Shown here one piece after another: positions 16,062-23,487 of a stretch of 64,000 nucleotides of DNA. The notes beneath the pieces were generated by a model. That model saw only the letters and a program-made list of their open reading frames with translations, was not told the DNA's origin and did not search any database. Position numbers and translations under genes: made by a program. The stretch is taken from positions 992,001 to 1,056,000 of the forward strand of contig NZ_JAFEJA010000001.1 in NCBI RefSeq assembly GCF_016919245.1. Reading direction: 5' to 3'. The DNA is from Streptomyces zhihengii (GTDB lineage: Bacteria > Actinomycetota > Actinomycetes > Streptomycetales > Streptomycetaceae). Position 1 is the first letter of the stretch. Every line of letters starts with the position of its first letter.

Positions 16062-17224
16062 CTCAGCTCCACCCGGACGCCCTCGCCGGGGGCGGTGTCC
16101 ACGCTCGCCCGCCCGCCGACCTCCGCCATCCGCCCCCGGACCGAGCCGCTCAGCCCGAGTCCGGGGAGCTGCTCCCGGGGGTCGAAGCCCGGCCCCCGGT
16201 CGACCACGGTGACGACCACTCCCCCGCCGCCGGTCTCCCCGGTGGCGGTGAGGTAGGCGTGTCCCGTCCGGGCGTGCCGCCGTACGTTGTTGAGCGCCTC
16301 GCCCGCCGCGTCGGCGAGGGCGGCGGCGACCTGCGGCGGCACTTCGGGCAGGCCGTGGTACTGCGCGGTGACGCGCAGTTGCAGGCCCTCGGCCGCGGTG
16401 ACCGCGGCCTCCAGCGCCTCGCCTATCGCGTGCCGGGGATGCTCGTCGGCGTACCGCTGCACGAGCCGCCGCAGATACGCCGCCTCGCGTGCGCAGCGCT
16501 CCCGCACCCGGGGCGCGTTGGCGTCGACGCCGCCGCCCGCGATCGTGGTCAGGGTGGCGAGGACGGTGTCGTGCAGCGCCCGGTGGTGCTCCAGGCGTTC
16601 GGCGTACCGCGCCCGGTGCGCCTCGGCCTCCAGCGCGCGGGCGTTGGCCTCGTCGAGCAGCCGTCCCTGACGGCGCAGGTACCACCAGAAGACCCAGGCC
16701 ATCGCCGCCGACGACAGCAGTGAGTTGACGTGCCCGCCGAGCACGGCGGGGCTCGCGCCCACGAGCCGGTAGCCGGCGAGGTGGGTGAGCACCAGGAGGA
16801 CGACGGCGGCCAGGGCGTGCAGGCGGTCCAGGGCGATGGCGGCGACGGAGCTGGCGGAGCCGCCGAGCAGCATCGACCAGCCCAGCACGGCGGGTTCGTC
16901 CACCCCGGCCCACAGGTACAGGGCGAAGGGGAGCAGGCAGCCGGTGACGAGGACGTCGGCCCAGACGTGCCGGCCGCGGAACCAGCCCTGCCGCAGGGCC
17001 GTCCCGTGGCACAGCACGCTCAGCGCCAGGGCGGCCGCGAGGGCCGCGTACATCACGGGCTCGCCGCGGTGGCGCTGGGCGACCGCGAGGACTCCGACGG
17101 CCAGATGGCTGGCGCGGTAGAGCAGGGTGGCGAGGATCATGAAGGACTGCGCGCGTTGCAGTCCCGACCCGGCTCCGGTCGCCCCCTGCAGTGCGCGTAT
17201 CGCGCGTAACGGTAAGGAACTCAC
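16049..17224 (-). CDS. NarL-family sensor histidine kinase with two early TTA codons
   Basis: A 391-aa membrane kinase. About five hydrophobic segments lie between residues 27 and 185, followed by a HisKA_3-type region with probable phospho-acceptor His218 in RALHDTVL. The HATPase domain has N-box GEALNNVRRHA and G-boxes VDRGPGFD and GLGLSGSVRGR. GTG at 17224 is preceded by GGGGAGG 11 nt upstream. Leu4 and Leu6 are TTA codons (17213-17215, 17207-17209), which require the bldA tRNA in streptomycetes and so tie expression to development. If translation really began at the ATG for residue 29, the TTA codons would be lost, but no ribosome binding site is visible there. Confidence 0.88.
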   Translation of the reverse strand: MSSLPLRAIRALQGATGAGSGLQRAQSFMILATLLYRASHLAVGVLAVAQRHRGEPVMYAALAAALALSVLCHGTALRQGWFRGRHVWADVLVTGCLLPFALYLWAGVDEPAVLGWSMLLGGSASSVAAIALDRLHALAAVVLLVLTHLAGYRLVGASPAVLGGHVNSLLSSAAMAWVFWWYLRRQGRLLDEANARALEAEAHRARYAERLEHHRALHDTVLATLTTIAGGGVDANAPRVRERCAREAAYLRRLVQRYADEHPRHAIGEALEAAVTAAEGLQLRVTAQYHGLPEVPPQVAAALADAAGEALNNVRRHARTGHAYLTATGETGGGGVVVTVVDRGPGFDPREQLPGLGLSGSVRGRMAEVGGRASVDTAPGEGVRVELRWPA

Positions 17225-17501
17225 CCTCGGTCACGCCTCCCCGTACCGGTGGCACCGCGGTGTCCCGGGGTGGTCGACCCGCGGGACGGGTTGGTGCACG
17301 GTGCCCAGAGTGTCGCTGGCGTCACGTATTGTGCCTCAGCGAGCGCCCGGCGCACGTGTCCCGGCACCCCTGACGGCCCCCAGCCCCCGGCGGCGGTCCC
17401 CCCGGCACGCCCCGTGGGAGCGACCTGGCCCGGATCTCCGGGCGTCGTGGCCGGGGCGCTGTGATTGAGTGGGGCGGCACGACGGAACGGGGCGGGTACA
17501 C

Positions 17502-18197
17502 ATGACGGTTCGCGGGGACGACGATTCGCTGCTCGGCGACGCGCGGCTCGACGGCTCACCACTCGGCGCCGCCTCACCGCTCGGCGGGGCGCTCGGCGGC
17601 TCGCTGCTCGGTGGCGCGCCCGAGCCGGCCGACGCGCTGACGGCGCAGATCCTCGACGCGGCGCGGGAGCAGTTCACCACCTTCGGTCTGCGCCGCTCGA
17701 CCGTCGACGACGTGGCGCGCCGGGCCGGGGTGTCGCGGGTGACGGTGTACCGCCGCATCGGCAGCAAGGACAGCCTGGTCTCCGCCTGTCTGCTGCGCGA
17801 GTACCGGCGGTTCGTCACGGACGTGGACGAGGCCGTGGCCTCGCTGCCGACGGTGGAGGACCGGCTGGTGGAGGGCTTCACCGTGGTGCTCCGGCACATC
17901 CGCCACCACCCGCTGGTCGGGGGCCTGCTGCGGCTGGAGCCGGAGACGATGCTGCCCTATCTCACCGTGGAGAGCGGTCCCGCGTTCCTCGCGATGCGCG
18001 GGTATCTCGTGGACCGGCTCGATCAGGCGCGGCAGGCCGAGGGACAGCCGGAGAGCGATCCGACGCCGGTGGCCGAGCTGATGGTGCGCATCACGGTCTC
18101 CTTCCTGCTCAATCCGGTGAGTACCTTCGAGCTGGACGACGACGACCGGGTTCGTGACTTCGCCCGGCGCTATCTGGTTCCGCTGCTCGGGCGCTGA
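17502..18197 (+). CDS. TetR-family transcriptional regulator
   Basis: A 231-aa TetR protein. After a ~35-residue Gly/Leu/Ser-rich N-terminal extension comes a canonical HTH (ILDAAREQFTTFGLRRSTVD, then VARRAGVSRVTVYRRIGSKD). The ligand-binding part ends in SFLLNPVSTFEL and ARRYLVPLLG. ATG 17502 was chosen over an in-frame ATG at 17469, which only lengthens the extension. It is divergent from the sensor kinase and convergent with the MpaB-like oxygenase gene, overlapping it antisense by 89 bp. A palindrome at 19132-19150 upstream of that oxygenase gene may be its operator. No ligand can be inferred. Confidence 0.88.
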   Translation: MTVRGDDDSLLGDARLDGSPLGAASPLGGALGGSLLGGAPEPADALTAQILDAAREQFTTFGLRRSTVDDVARRAGVSRVTVYRRIGSKDSLVSACLLREYRRFVTDVDEAVASLPTVEDRLVEGFTVVLRHIRHHPLVGGLLRLEPETMLPYLTVESGPAFLAMRGYLVDRLDQARQAEGQPESDPTPVAELMVRITVSFLLNPVSTFELDDDDRVRDFARRYLVPLLGR

Positions 18198-19074
18198 AGC
18201 CGCACTCACCGGGCAGCGGCTCCAGCGGACGGCCGGCGGCCCAGTGCGGCCCGAGGTCGTCGAGGGACCAGCCGAGCGGGTAGGAGCGCGCCCGGGGGCG
18301 GACGGGCATCCGGTCGGGGCGCGCGGGCATCAGCGCGACGGCGCGGGACCTGGCCCGTACGGCGCGCTCGGCGGCGGTGCGGGCCCAGGCGGGCTGCTCG
18401 GGGAAGCCGAGGGCGCGCAGCAGCGGCTCGTCGAGCAGGGCGAGGGTCATCCGGACGGCCATCGGGCGCAGCGGGCGCGGGTACCAGTCGGCCATGACCC
18501 GCAGGGTGGCGTGCGCGACCCGGCGGTTCGCCGGCGCGTAGGCGAACATGGTGCGCTCGTAGGCGGTCAGCAGCTCCTCGAAGCCGGCGTAGGTGTCGGG
18601 TGATCCCTCGATGCCCATCATCTCGCCCGTCCGGCGGCCGACCAGGGCGATGGCCTGCACCTCCTCGGGGCAGAGCCGCCGCCAGCCGAACCGGTTGATC
18701 CAGCGGACGGGTCCCACCACGGTGGTGGCGAGGACGTAGAGGAAGTCCTCGTTGGGGATGCGGTACCTGCCGTGGATGCGGTTGAGGTGCCGGGCGGTGG
18801 CGCGGCCGCGTTCGGAGTCGAACCCGTCGCGGACGAGTTCGTAGCCGAACAGCAGGGTGTCGTCGTACCGCTTCTGCCCGGCCCGCTCGAACTCCTGTGT
18901 GCGGTCGAGGAGTTCGGAGATCCGGGGGACGCCGTAGTCGCGCAGGAAGGCGACCCCGAGTCCCTGCCGGTAGTCCCAGGGGAACTCGTACTGGGTGATG
19001 AGCCGGTGGATCCGCTCGTAGTCCTGGGCGGGGTCCATCCGGCGGATCTCCCGCAGGCGGCTGTAACGGGCCAT
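18109..19074 (-). CDS. Oxygenase MpaB family protein (DUF2236)
   Basis: A 321-aa DUF2236/MpaB-like protein; the family includes haem-dependent oxygenases and latex-clearing-type enzymes. The conserved part runs from RIHRLITQYEFPWDYRQGL through RTMFAYAPANRRVAHATLR; the last ~50 residues are a divergent Arg/Pro-rich tail. ATG 19074 has GGGAGG about 9 nt upstream. The substrate is unknown; hydrophobic molecules such as polyketide-like or terpenoid compounds are typical of the family. Its 3' end overlaps the convergent TetR gene by 89 bp, an unusual arrangement in which the tail codons are read antisense to a conserved regulator. Confidence 0.82.
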   Translation of the reverse strand: MARYSRLREIRRMDPAQDYERIHRLITQYEFPWDYRQGLGVAFLRDYGVPRISELLDRTQEFERAGQKRYDDTLLFGYELVRDGFDSERGRATARHLNRIHGRYRIPNEDFLYVLATTVVGPVRWINRFGWRRLCPEEVQAIALVGRRTGEMMGIEGSPDTYAGFEELLTAYERTMFAYAPANRRVAHATLRVMADWYPRPLRPMAVRMTLALLDEPLLRALGFPEQPAWARTAAERAVRARSRAVALMPARPDRMPVRPRARSYPLGWSLDDLGPHWAAGRPLEPLPGECGFSARAAEPDSAGRSHEPGRRRPARRYSPD

Positions 19075-19131
19075 GCGGCGGGCCTCCCGTTCCGGGGCCG
19101 GGCGTCCGCCCGGCGCCGCTGAGTCAGAGAT

Positions 19132-19150
19132 ACAAGCACTATGTACTTGT
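19132..19150. promoter_or_regulatory. Palindromic operator upstream of the MpaB-like gene
   Basis: ACAAGCACTATGTACTTGT is an inverted repeat with 5-bp perfect outer arms and 6 of 7 bp if extended (ACAAGCA / TACTTGT), 58 bp upstream of the mpaB-like start. Size and symmetry fit a TetR operator; the TetR gene at 17502 is the obvious candidate. Confidence 0.5.
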
Positions 19151-19376
19151 TTCACTGGATGGTCAACGCCGATCACAGGAACGGGAGTTGACGAGGGGGA
19201 CGCGATGCCGGACCGCCCGCCGGGCGGGTCGGCGCGCAGCGCGCTTCACCCGTTCGGACGCATCCACATGGCCCCGGGTCCGCGGCGGGCCGATGCTCGG
19301 AACCGTCCCGGAGGGACACGCCCGCACCAGCACACGGCACGCTCGCGCGGGTGCACGGAGCCGAAGGAGCACTGCC

Positions 19377-19793
19377 ATGGCTCAGTCAACCGCGCGGCAC
19401 GACGGCGCACGGCGCAACCCCTGGGCGGCCGGAGGAACGGTCTTCGCCGGGGTGCTGCTGCTCGTCGACGGCGTGCTCAGCGTCTTCAAGGGCATCGCGG
19501 GGATCGCCGAGGACGAGGTGTACGCCCGCGTCGGCGACTACATCTTCAAGTTCGACGTCACCGCGTGGGGATGGATCCTGCTGATCCTCGGCGTCGTCCT
19601 GCTGATCACCGGGTGGGGCGTCCTCACCGCGGCGGGCTGGGCGCGGGCGGTCGGCGTCGCGTTCGCCTCGCTGAGCATCCTGCTCAACTTCCTCTGGCTG
19701 CCCTATCAGCCGCTGTGGGCGGTGATCTCCATCGCGATCGGGGTGTTCGTCATCTGGTCGCTGTGCACGGACCGGCCGTCCCGGGCGGCCTGA
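19377..19793 (+). CDS. DUF7144-type integral membrane protein
   Basis: A 138-aa membrane protein with four hydrophobic segments: GGTVFAGVLLLVDGVLSVF, WGWILLILGVVLLITGW, the VGVAFASLSILLNFLW region and WAVISIAIGVFVIWSL. The order and the aromatic YIFKFDVTAWGW motif match the DUF7144 family common in streptomycetes. ATG 19377 has AAGGAG 6-7 nt upstream; the open frame extends 189 bp further up without a better start. Function unknown. It stands alone, ending at a strong bidirectional terminator. Confidence 0.85.
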   Translation: MAQSTARHDGARRNPWAAGGTVFAGVLLLVDGVLSVFKGIAGIAEDEVYARVGDYIFKFDVTAWGWILLILGVVLLITGWGVLTAAGWARAVGVAFASLSILLNFLWLPYQPLWAVISIAIGVFVIWSLCTDRPSRAA

Positions 19794-19804
19794 CGGCACG
19801 ACGG

Positions 19805-19858
19805 CGGCGGGGAGCCGCGGCGGAGTCCGGACGGACCCTCCGCCGCGGCTCCCCGCCG
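19805..19858. terminator. Bidirectional hairpin terminator
   Basis: A perfect 21-bp inverted repeat (19805-19825 and 19838-19858) with a 12-nt loop separates the convergent membrane-protein and Zn-ribbon genes. Confidence 0.85.
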
Positions 19859-19869
19859 TCGCGGCACGC

Positions 19870-20259
19870 TCAGCGCCAGCGGTCCCGCTCGCGGTCACCG
19901 GTGTCGCACACCTCGAAGACGACCTCGCCCGTGTCGAAGTCGGCGCCGGCGGCCGGGCGGACCCGCTCCCCCGCCCAGACGAGGTGCGGCGGCGCCCCGA
20001 TCACCCGGCAGCGGAGCATGAAGCCCTCGGGGAAGCGGACCAGCGACTCGTTGCGGGCGAGCTTGGTGTAGCGGTGGACGACCGTGGTCCGCACCACGAT
20101 GCCGTCCCCGTCGCTCCGGGCGGATTCCAGGTCGCTCGACGCGCACACCGGACACAGGAGCCGCCGGAAGGAGGCGGTTCCGCACCAACGGCAGCGCTGA
20201 TAGATGAGACCGGCCTCCGCGCGCACCGGCGCTGCGGTGGCACTTGCTGGCTGGGACAC
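19870..20259 (-). CDS. Zn-ribbon / OB-fold acyl-CoA-associated protein (DUF35 family)
   Basis: A 129-aa protein. The N-terminal rubredoxin-like zinc ribbon is YQRCRWCGTASFRRLLCPVC (two CxxC pairs), followed by a DUF35 OB-fold (VVHRYTKL, RFPEGFMLRCRVIG, GEVVFEVCDTG). DUF35 proteins pair with thiolases or MaoC/acyl-CoA dehydratase-like enzymes in lipid and sterol breakdown. GTG at 20259 was chosen; a longer frame starting at 20349 would run through an operator palindrome. The gene lies directly downstream, on the same strand, of the TetR regulator at 20387, and the palindromes at 20322 and 20345 sit in its promoter. This links it to the same regulon as etfBA. Confidence 0.8.
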   Translation of the reverse strand: MSQPASATAAPVRAEAGLIYQRCRWCGTASFRRLLCPVCASSDLESARSDGDGIVVRTTVVHRYTKLARNESLVRFPEGFMLRCRVIGAPPHLVWAGERVRPAAGADFDTGEVVFEVCDTGDRERDRWR

Positions 20260-20321
20260 GTCGCGACCCCCTGCACTCGGCTCCGAGCGACGCGTCCTCG
20301 CTGCCGCTGCCCGCACGATAT

Positions 20322-20334
20322 GGCACTGAGTGCC
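20322..20334. promoter_or_regulatory. TetR operator palindrome, site 1
   Basis: GGCACTGAGTGCC is a perfect 13-bp palindrome with a single central base, 63 bp upstream of the Zn-ribbon gene start. It is nearly identical to the site at 21288-21300 before etfB. Confidence 0.7.
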
Positions 20335-20344
20335 GTCACGTAAA

Positions 20345-20357
20345 GACACTCAGTGTC
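20345..20357. promoter_or_regulatory. TetR operator palindrome, site 2
   Basis: GACACTCAGTGTC is a perfect 13-bp palindrome one helical turn downstream of site 1 (centres 23 bp apart), between the Zn-ribbon gene start and the TetR stop codon. Confidence 0.65.
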
Positions 20358-20386
20358 AGTAATTTCGGAGCCGGCGGATGCCGGGG

Positions 20387-21235
20387 TCAGCGGTGCCGGG
20401 CCGGGGTGCCGAGCACCGCCTCGACCTGCTGCACCACTCGCCACAGCGGGGCGTCCCGGCGGGCCACCATGACGACCACGTCCCCGTCGGCCGACACCTC
20501 GGCGGGCCCTCCGCCCGGACCGCCGCCGGACACGGCGGCGTTCGCACCCGGGGAGCCACCGGATCCGGCGGACCCGGCGAAGGCCTCGGCCCCGGGGGCG
20601 GCGGCCGGCGCCGCGGGCCGCGCCCACACGTCGAGGACCGTGCCGAGCGCGTGCTCGACCGCGGCCTCCGCGTCACCGCTGCCGCCCGAACGCAGCCACG
20701 CCCGCAGGGCGTTGTTGTGCGCGGCCACCACGGCGGCCGCCACCACCTCGGCACGCAGCGCCCCGTCCGGCCCGCCGCTCCAGCACTCACGGAGAAATCC
20801 GGCCATGGTGCGCTCGTACCGCCGCACGACGGACAGCTCGTAGGTGCGCAGACCCGGCACCTCCTGGGTCAGCCGGTAGCGCTGGACCGAGAACTCCGGC
20901 TTCGCCGCGTACATCCGGGTCACCAGACGGGCGGCGTCGCACACCGCGCGCACCGGGTCGGGCTCCGTCCCGCGGGCGAGGAGCGCGGTCATGTCCGCAA
21001 GGCAGCGCTCGTGGTCGGGGAAGACCGCATCCTCCTTGGAGGGGAAGTAGCGGAAGAACGAACGCCGCCCGACACCGGCTCTGGCCACGATCTCGTCCAC
21101 GGTGGTCCGCTCGAAACCGCGCTCCAGGAACAGCTGGAACGCCGCCTCGGCGAGGGTCTCCCGCATGGGCGTCCTGGGAGGGTCGTCGGCCCCTTGAGCA
21201 GCCGCCGGCCCGCGCCGTTTGCGCACCTCAGTCAT
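20387..21235 (-). CDS. TetR-family regulator of the etfBA / Zn-ribbon genes
   Basis: A 282-aa TetR protein. The HTH is LAEAAFQLFLERGFERTTVD followed by VARAGVGRRSFFRYFPSKED, and FRYFPSKE is typical of the AcrR group. The C-terminal ~75 residues are a Gly/Ala-rich linker and a short Val-rich segment. ATG 21235 is the family-typical start (MTEVRKRRG), and the frame extends far upstream only as antisense shadow of etfB. It is divergent from etfB. Palindromes GGCACTGAGTGCC on both sides of the gene suggest that it represses itself, etfBA and the Zn-ribbon gene. Ligand unknown; an acyl-CoA would be a reasonable guess. Confidence 0.87.
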   Translation of the reverse strand: MTEVRKRRGPAAAQGADDPPRTPMRETLAEAAFQLFLERGFERTTVDEIVARAGVGRRSFFRYFPSKEDAVFPDHERCLADMTALLARGTEPDPVRAVCDAARLVTRMYAAKPEFSVQRYRLTQEVPGLRTYELSVVRRYERTMAGFLRECWSGGPDGALRAEVVAAAVVAAHNNALRAWLRSGGSGDAEAAVEHALGTVLDVWARPAAPAAAPGAEAFAGSAGSGGSPGANAAVSGGGPGGGPAEVSADGDVVVMVARRDAPLWRVVQQVEAVLGTPARHR

Positions 21236-21287
21236 GCGGGGAACGTAGCATCGGAGACCGGATTTGGCACTTGGTTCCTTTACATGG

Positions 21288-21300
21288 GGTACTGAGTGCC
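21288..21300. promoter_or_regulatory. TetR operator palindrome, site 3 (before etfB)
   Basis: GGTACTGAGTGCC differs by one base from the perfect palindrome at 20322-20334. It lies in the 124-bp gap between the divergent TetR and etfB starts. An extra half-site GGCACT is present at 21266-21271. Confidence 0.65.
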
Positions 21301-21359
21301 ATAGGTTCGGAACATCAACCACGCGCGTCATGCGACCGCCCGTCAGGAGGAGAGCCGGC

Positions 21360-22145
21360 GTGAGCCTGAGGATCGTTGTCTGTGTGAAGTACGTGCCCGA
21401 CGCCACCGGCGACCGGCACTTCGCCGATGACCTGACCGTCGACCGGGACGACGTCGACGGCCTGCTGTCGGAGCTGGACGAGTACGCGGTGGAGCAGGCG
21501 CTGCAGATCGCGGAGAGTGCGGACGACGCCGAGGTGACGGTGTTGACGGTGGGTCCGGAGGACGCGAAGGACGCGCTGCGCAAGGCTCTGTCGATGGGTG
21601 CGGACAAGGCGGTGCACGTCGAGGACGACGATCTGCACGGTACGGATGTGATCGGTACGTCGCTGGTGCTGGCGAAGGCGGTCGAGAAGGCCGGTTTCGA
21701 TCTGGTGATCTCGGGGATGGCGTCGACGGACGGCACGATGGGTGTGGTGCCGGCGCTGCTGGCGGAGCGTCTGGGTGTGCCGCAGGTGACGCTGCTGTCG
21801 GAGGTGTCGGTCGAGGGCGGCACGGTCCGGGGCCGTCGTGACGGTGACACGGCGTCGGAGCAGCTGGAGGCGTCGCTGCCGGCGGTGGTGTCGGTGACCG
21901 ACCAGTCGGGCGAGGCGCGCTACCCGTCGTTCAAGGGCATCATGGCGGCGAAGAAGAAGCCGGTGGAGTCCTGGGACCTGGAGGACCTGGAGATCGAGGC
22001 GGACGAGGTCGGTCTCGCGGGTGCGTGGAGCGCGGTCGACTCGGCGACCGAGCGCCCGGCGCGCACGGCGGGCACGGTCGTCAAGGACGAGGGCGAGGGC
22101 GGCAAGCAGCTCGCGGAGTTCCTGGCGGGTCAGAAGTTCGTCTGA
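21360..22145 (+). CDS. etfB: Electron transfer flavoprotein beta subunit
   Basis: A 261-aa ETF-beta (FixA) protein. It begins with the classic VCVKYVPD and contains DEYAVEQALQIAE, a nucleotide-binding segment VLTVGPEDAKDALRKALSMGADKAVHV, and the recognition-loop-like region GLPQ-type segment LGVPQVTLLSEV. With ETF-alpha it carries electrons from acyl-CoA dehydrogenases to the respiratory chain. GTG 21360 has AGGAGGAG 9 nt upstream; the upstream 32-codon extension crosses the operator. The last 6 codons and the stop are part of a perfectly duplicated 30-bp unit (22121-22180). Confidence 0.95.
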   Translation: MSLRIVVCVKYVPDATGDRHFADDLTVDRDDVDGLLSELDEYAVEQALQIAESADDAEVTVLTVGPEDAKDALRKALSMGADKAVHVEDDDLHGTDVIGTSLVLAKAVEKAGFDLVISGMASTDGTMGVVPALLAERLGVPQVTLLSEVSVEGGTVRGRRDGDTASEQLEASLPAVVSVTDQSGEARYPSFKGIMAAKKKPVESWDLEDLEIEADEVGLAGAWSAVDSATERPARTAGTVVKDEGEGGKQLAEFLAGQKFV

Positions 22146-22180
22146 CGCGGCCTGGCGGGTCAGAAGTTCGTCTGACGCGG
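22121..22180. repeat. Perfect 30-bp tandem duplication at the etfB 3' end
   Basis: Bases 22121-22150 and 22151-22180 are identical. The first copy encodes the etfB C terminus and its stop codon; the second is non-coding. A third, degenerate copy follows at 22181-22203. Confidence 0.95.
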
Positions 22181-22263
22181 CCCGGCGGGCCGAGGTTCGT
22201 CCTAGGCCCCCCGTCTCTCTCGTCCCCCCTTCTTTTCTTCGTTCACAGCAGGAGTGTTGTCCC

Positions 22264-23226
22264 ATGGCTGAAGTTCTCGTCTTTGTCGATCACGTGGACG
22301 GTGCGGTCCGCAAGCCCACGCTGGAGTTGCTGACGCTGGCGCGTCGGATCGGTGAGCCGGTGGCGCTCGCGGTGGGTGCGGGTGCCGAGCAGACGGCGTC
22401 GGTGCTGGCCGGTCACGGTGCGGTGCGGGTGCTGACGGTGGACGCGCCGGAGTTCGCCGAGTATCTGGTGGTGCCGAAGGTGGAGGCGCTGCAGGCGGCG
22501 GTCGAGGCGGTGTCCCCGGTGGCGGTGCTGGTGCCGTCGTCGGCGGAGGGCAAGGAGATCGCGGCGCGTGTGGCGGTGCGGATCGGTTCCGGTCTGATCA
22601 CCGACGCGGTGGACCTGGAGGCCGGTGAGCAGGGTCCGGTCGCCACGCAGTCGGCGTTCGCCGCCTCGTTCACGACGAAGTCGCGCGTCTCGAAGGGTGT
22701 GCCGGTCATCACGGTGAAGCCGAACTCGGCCGCCGTGGAGCCGGCGCAGGCCGCGGGTGCGGTCGAGGCGCTGTCGGTGTCGTTCTCGGAGCGGGCGACG
22801 GGGACGAAGGTCGTGGCGCGTACGCCGCGGGAGTCGACCGGGCGTCCGGAGCTGACCGAGGCCGCGATCGTGGTCTCCGGCGGCCGGGGTGTCAACGGCG
22901 CGGAGAACTTCGCGGTCATCGAGGCGCTCGCGGACTCCCTCGGTGCGGCGGTCGGCGCCTCGCGTGCCGCGGTCGACGCGGGCTGGTACCCGCACACCAA
23001 CCAGGTCGGCCAGACCGGCAAGTCGGTCTCCCCGCAGCTGTACATCGCCTCCGGCATCTCCGGCGCGATCCAGCACCGGGCCGGCATGCAGACCTCCAAG
23101 ACCATCGTCGCGATCAACAAGGACGCCGAGGCCCCGATCTTCGACCTCGTCGACTACGGCGTCGTCGGCGACCTCTTCGACGTCGTCCCCCAGCTCACCG
23201 AGGAGATCAACACCCGCAAGGGCTGA
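22264..23226 (+). CDS. etfA: Electron transfer flavoprotein alpha subunit
   Basis: A 320-aa ETF-alpha (FixB). The C-terminal FAD domain is complete: [49 protein letters not shown] and [28 protein letters not shown] 22264 has AGGAG 9-10 nt upstream; the frame extends further left without coding support. It is 118 bp after etfB in the same operon, with the duplicated etfB tail in the gap. Substrate dehydrogenases are not encoded next to it. The adjacent AurF-like operon at 23488 starts after a strong terminator and is probably separate. Confidence 0.95.
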   Translation: MAEVLVFVDHVDGAVRKPTLELLTLARRIGEPVALAVGAGAEQTASVLAGHGAVRVLTVDAPEFAEYLVVPKVEALQAAVEAVSPVAVLVPSSAEGKEIAARVAVRIGSGLITDAVDLEAGEQGPVATQSAFAASFTTKSRVSKGVPVITVKPNSAAVEPAQAAGAVEALSVSFSERATGTKVVARTPRESTGRPELTEAAIVVSGGRGVNGAENFAVIEALADSLGAAVGASRAAVDAGWYPHTNQVGQTGKSVSPQLYIASGISGAIQHRAGMQTSKTIVAINKDAEAPIFDLVDYGVVGDLFDVVPQLTEEINTRKG

Positions 23227-23249
23227 TCCCCCGGCACGCACACACCCGA

Positions 23250-23285
23250 CAGGGGCCGCACGGTGACACCACCGCGCGGCCCCTG
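23250..23285 (+). terminator. Terminator after etfA
   Basis: CAGGGGCCGC (23250-23259) pairs with GCGGCCCCTG (23276-23285), and CGGTG/CACCG extend the stem inside, leaving a 4-nt loop and a single A/C mismatch. Confidence 0.85.
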
Positions 23286-23487
23286 CCGCGTGCCCGGGGC
23301 CGTCGCAAGGCGTTCACGAAGCCCTCGCAGATCCTGCTGACAAAGTTTCTACCGAGGGGTAGGCCAGCCGGGCGCTCTTACTATACGGTCCGTCTAACAA
23401 GGGGGTGGAGCCACCTCCCGGGGCGCCCGAAGCGATCACGACGCCTCCCCGGCGCCCCGGAATCCCCAGGGATGGAAGGAGCCGCAC

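Noticed and set aside
20260..20349. N-terminal extension of the Zn-ribbon protein
   Set aside because: The extra 30 codons run through the operator palindromes and match nothing in the DUF35 family.
23385..23393. ACGGTCCGT as operator of the AurF operon
   Set aside because: Only 4-bp arms; too short to separate from chance in this GC-rich DNA.
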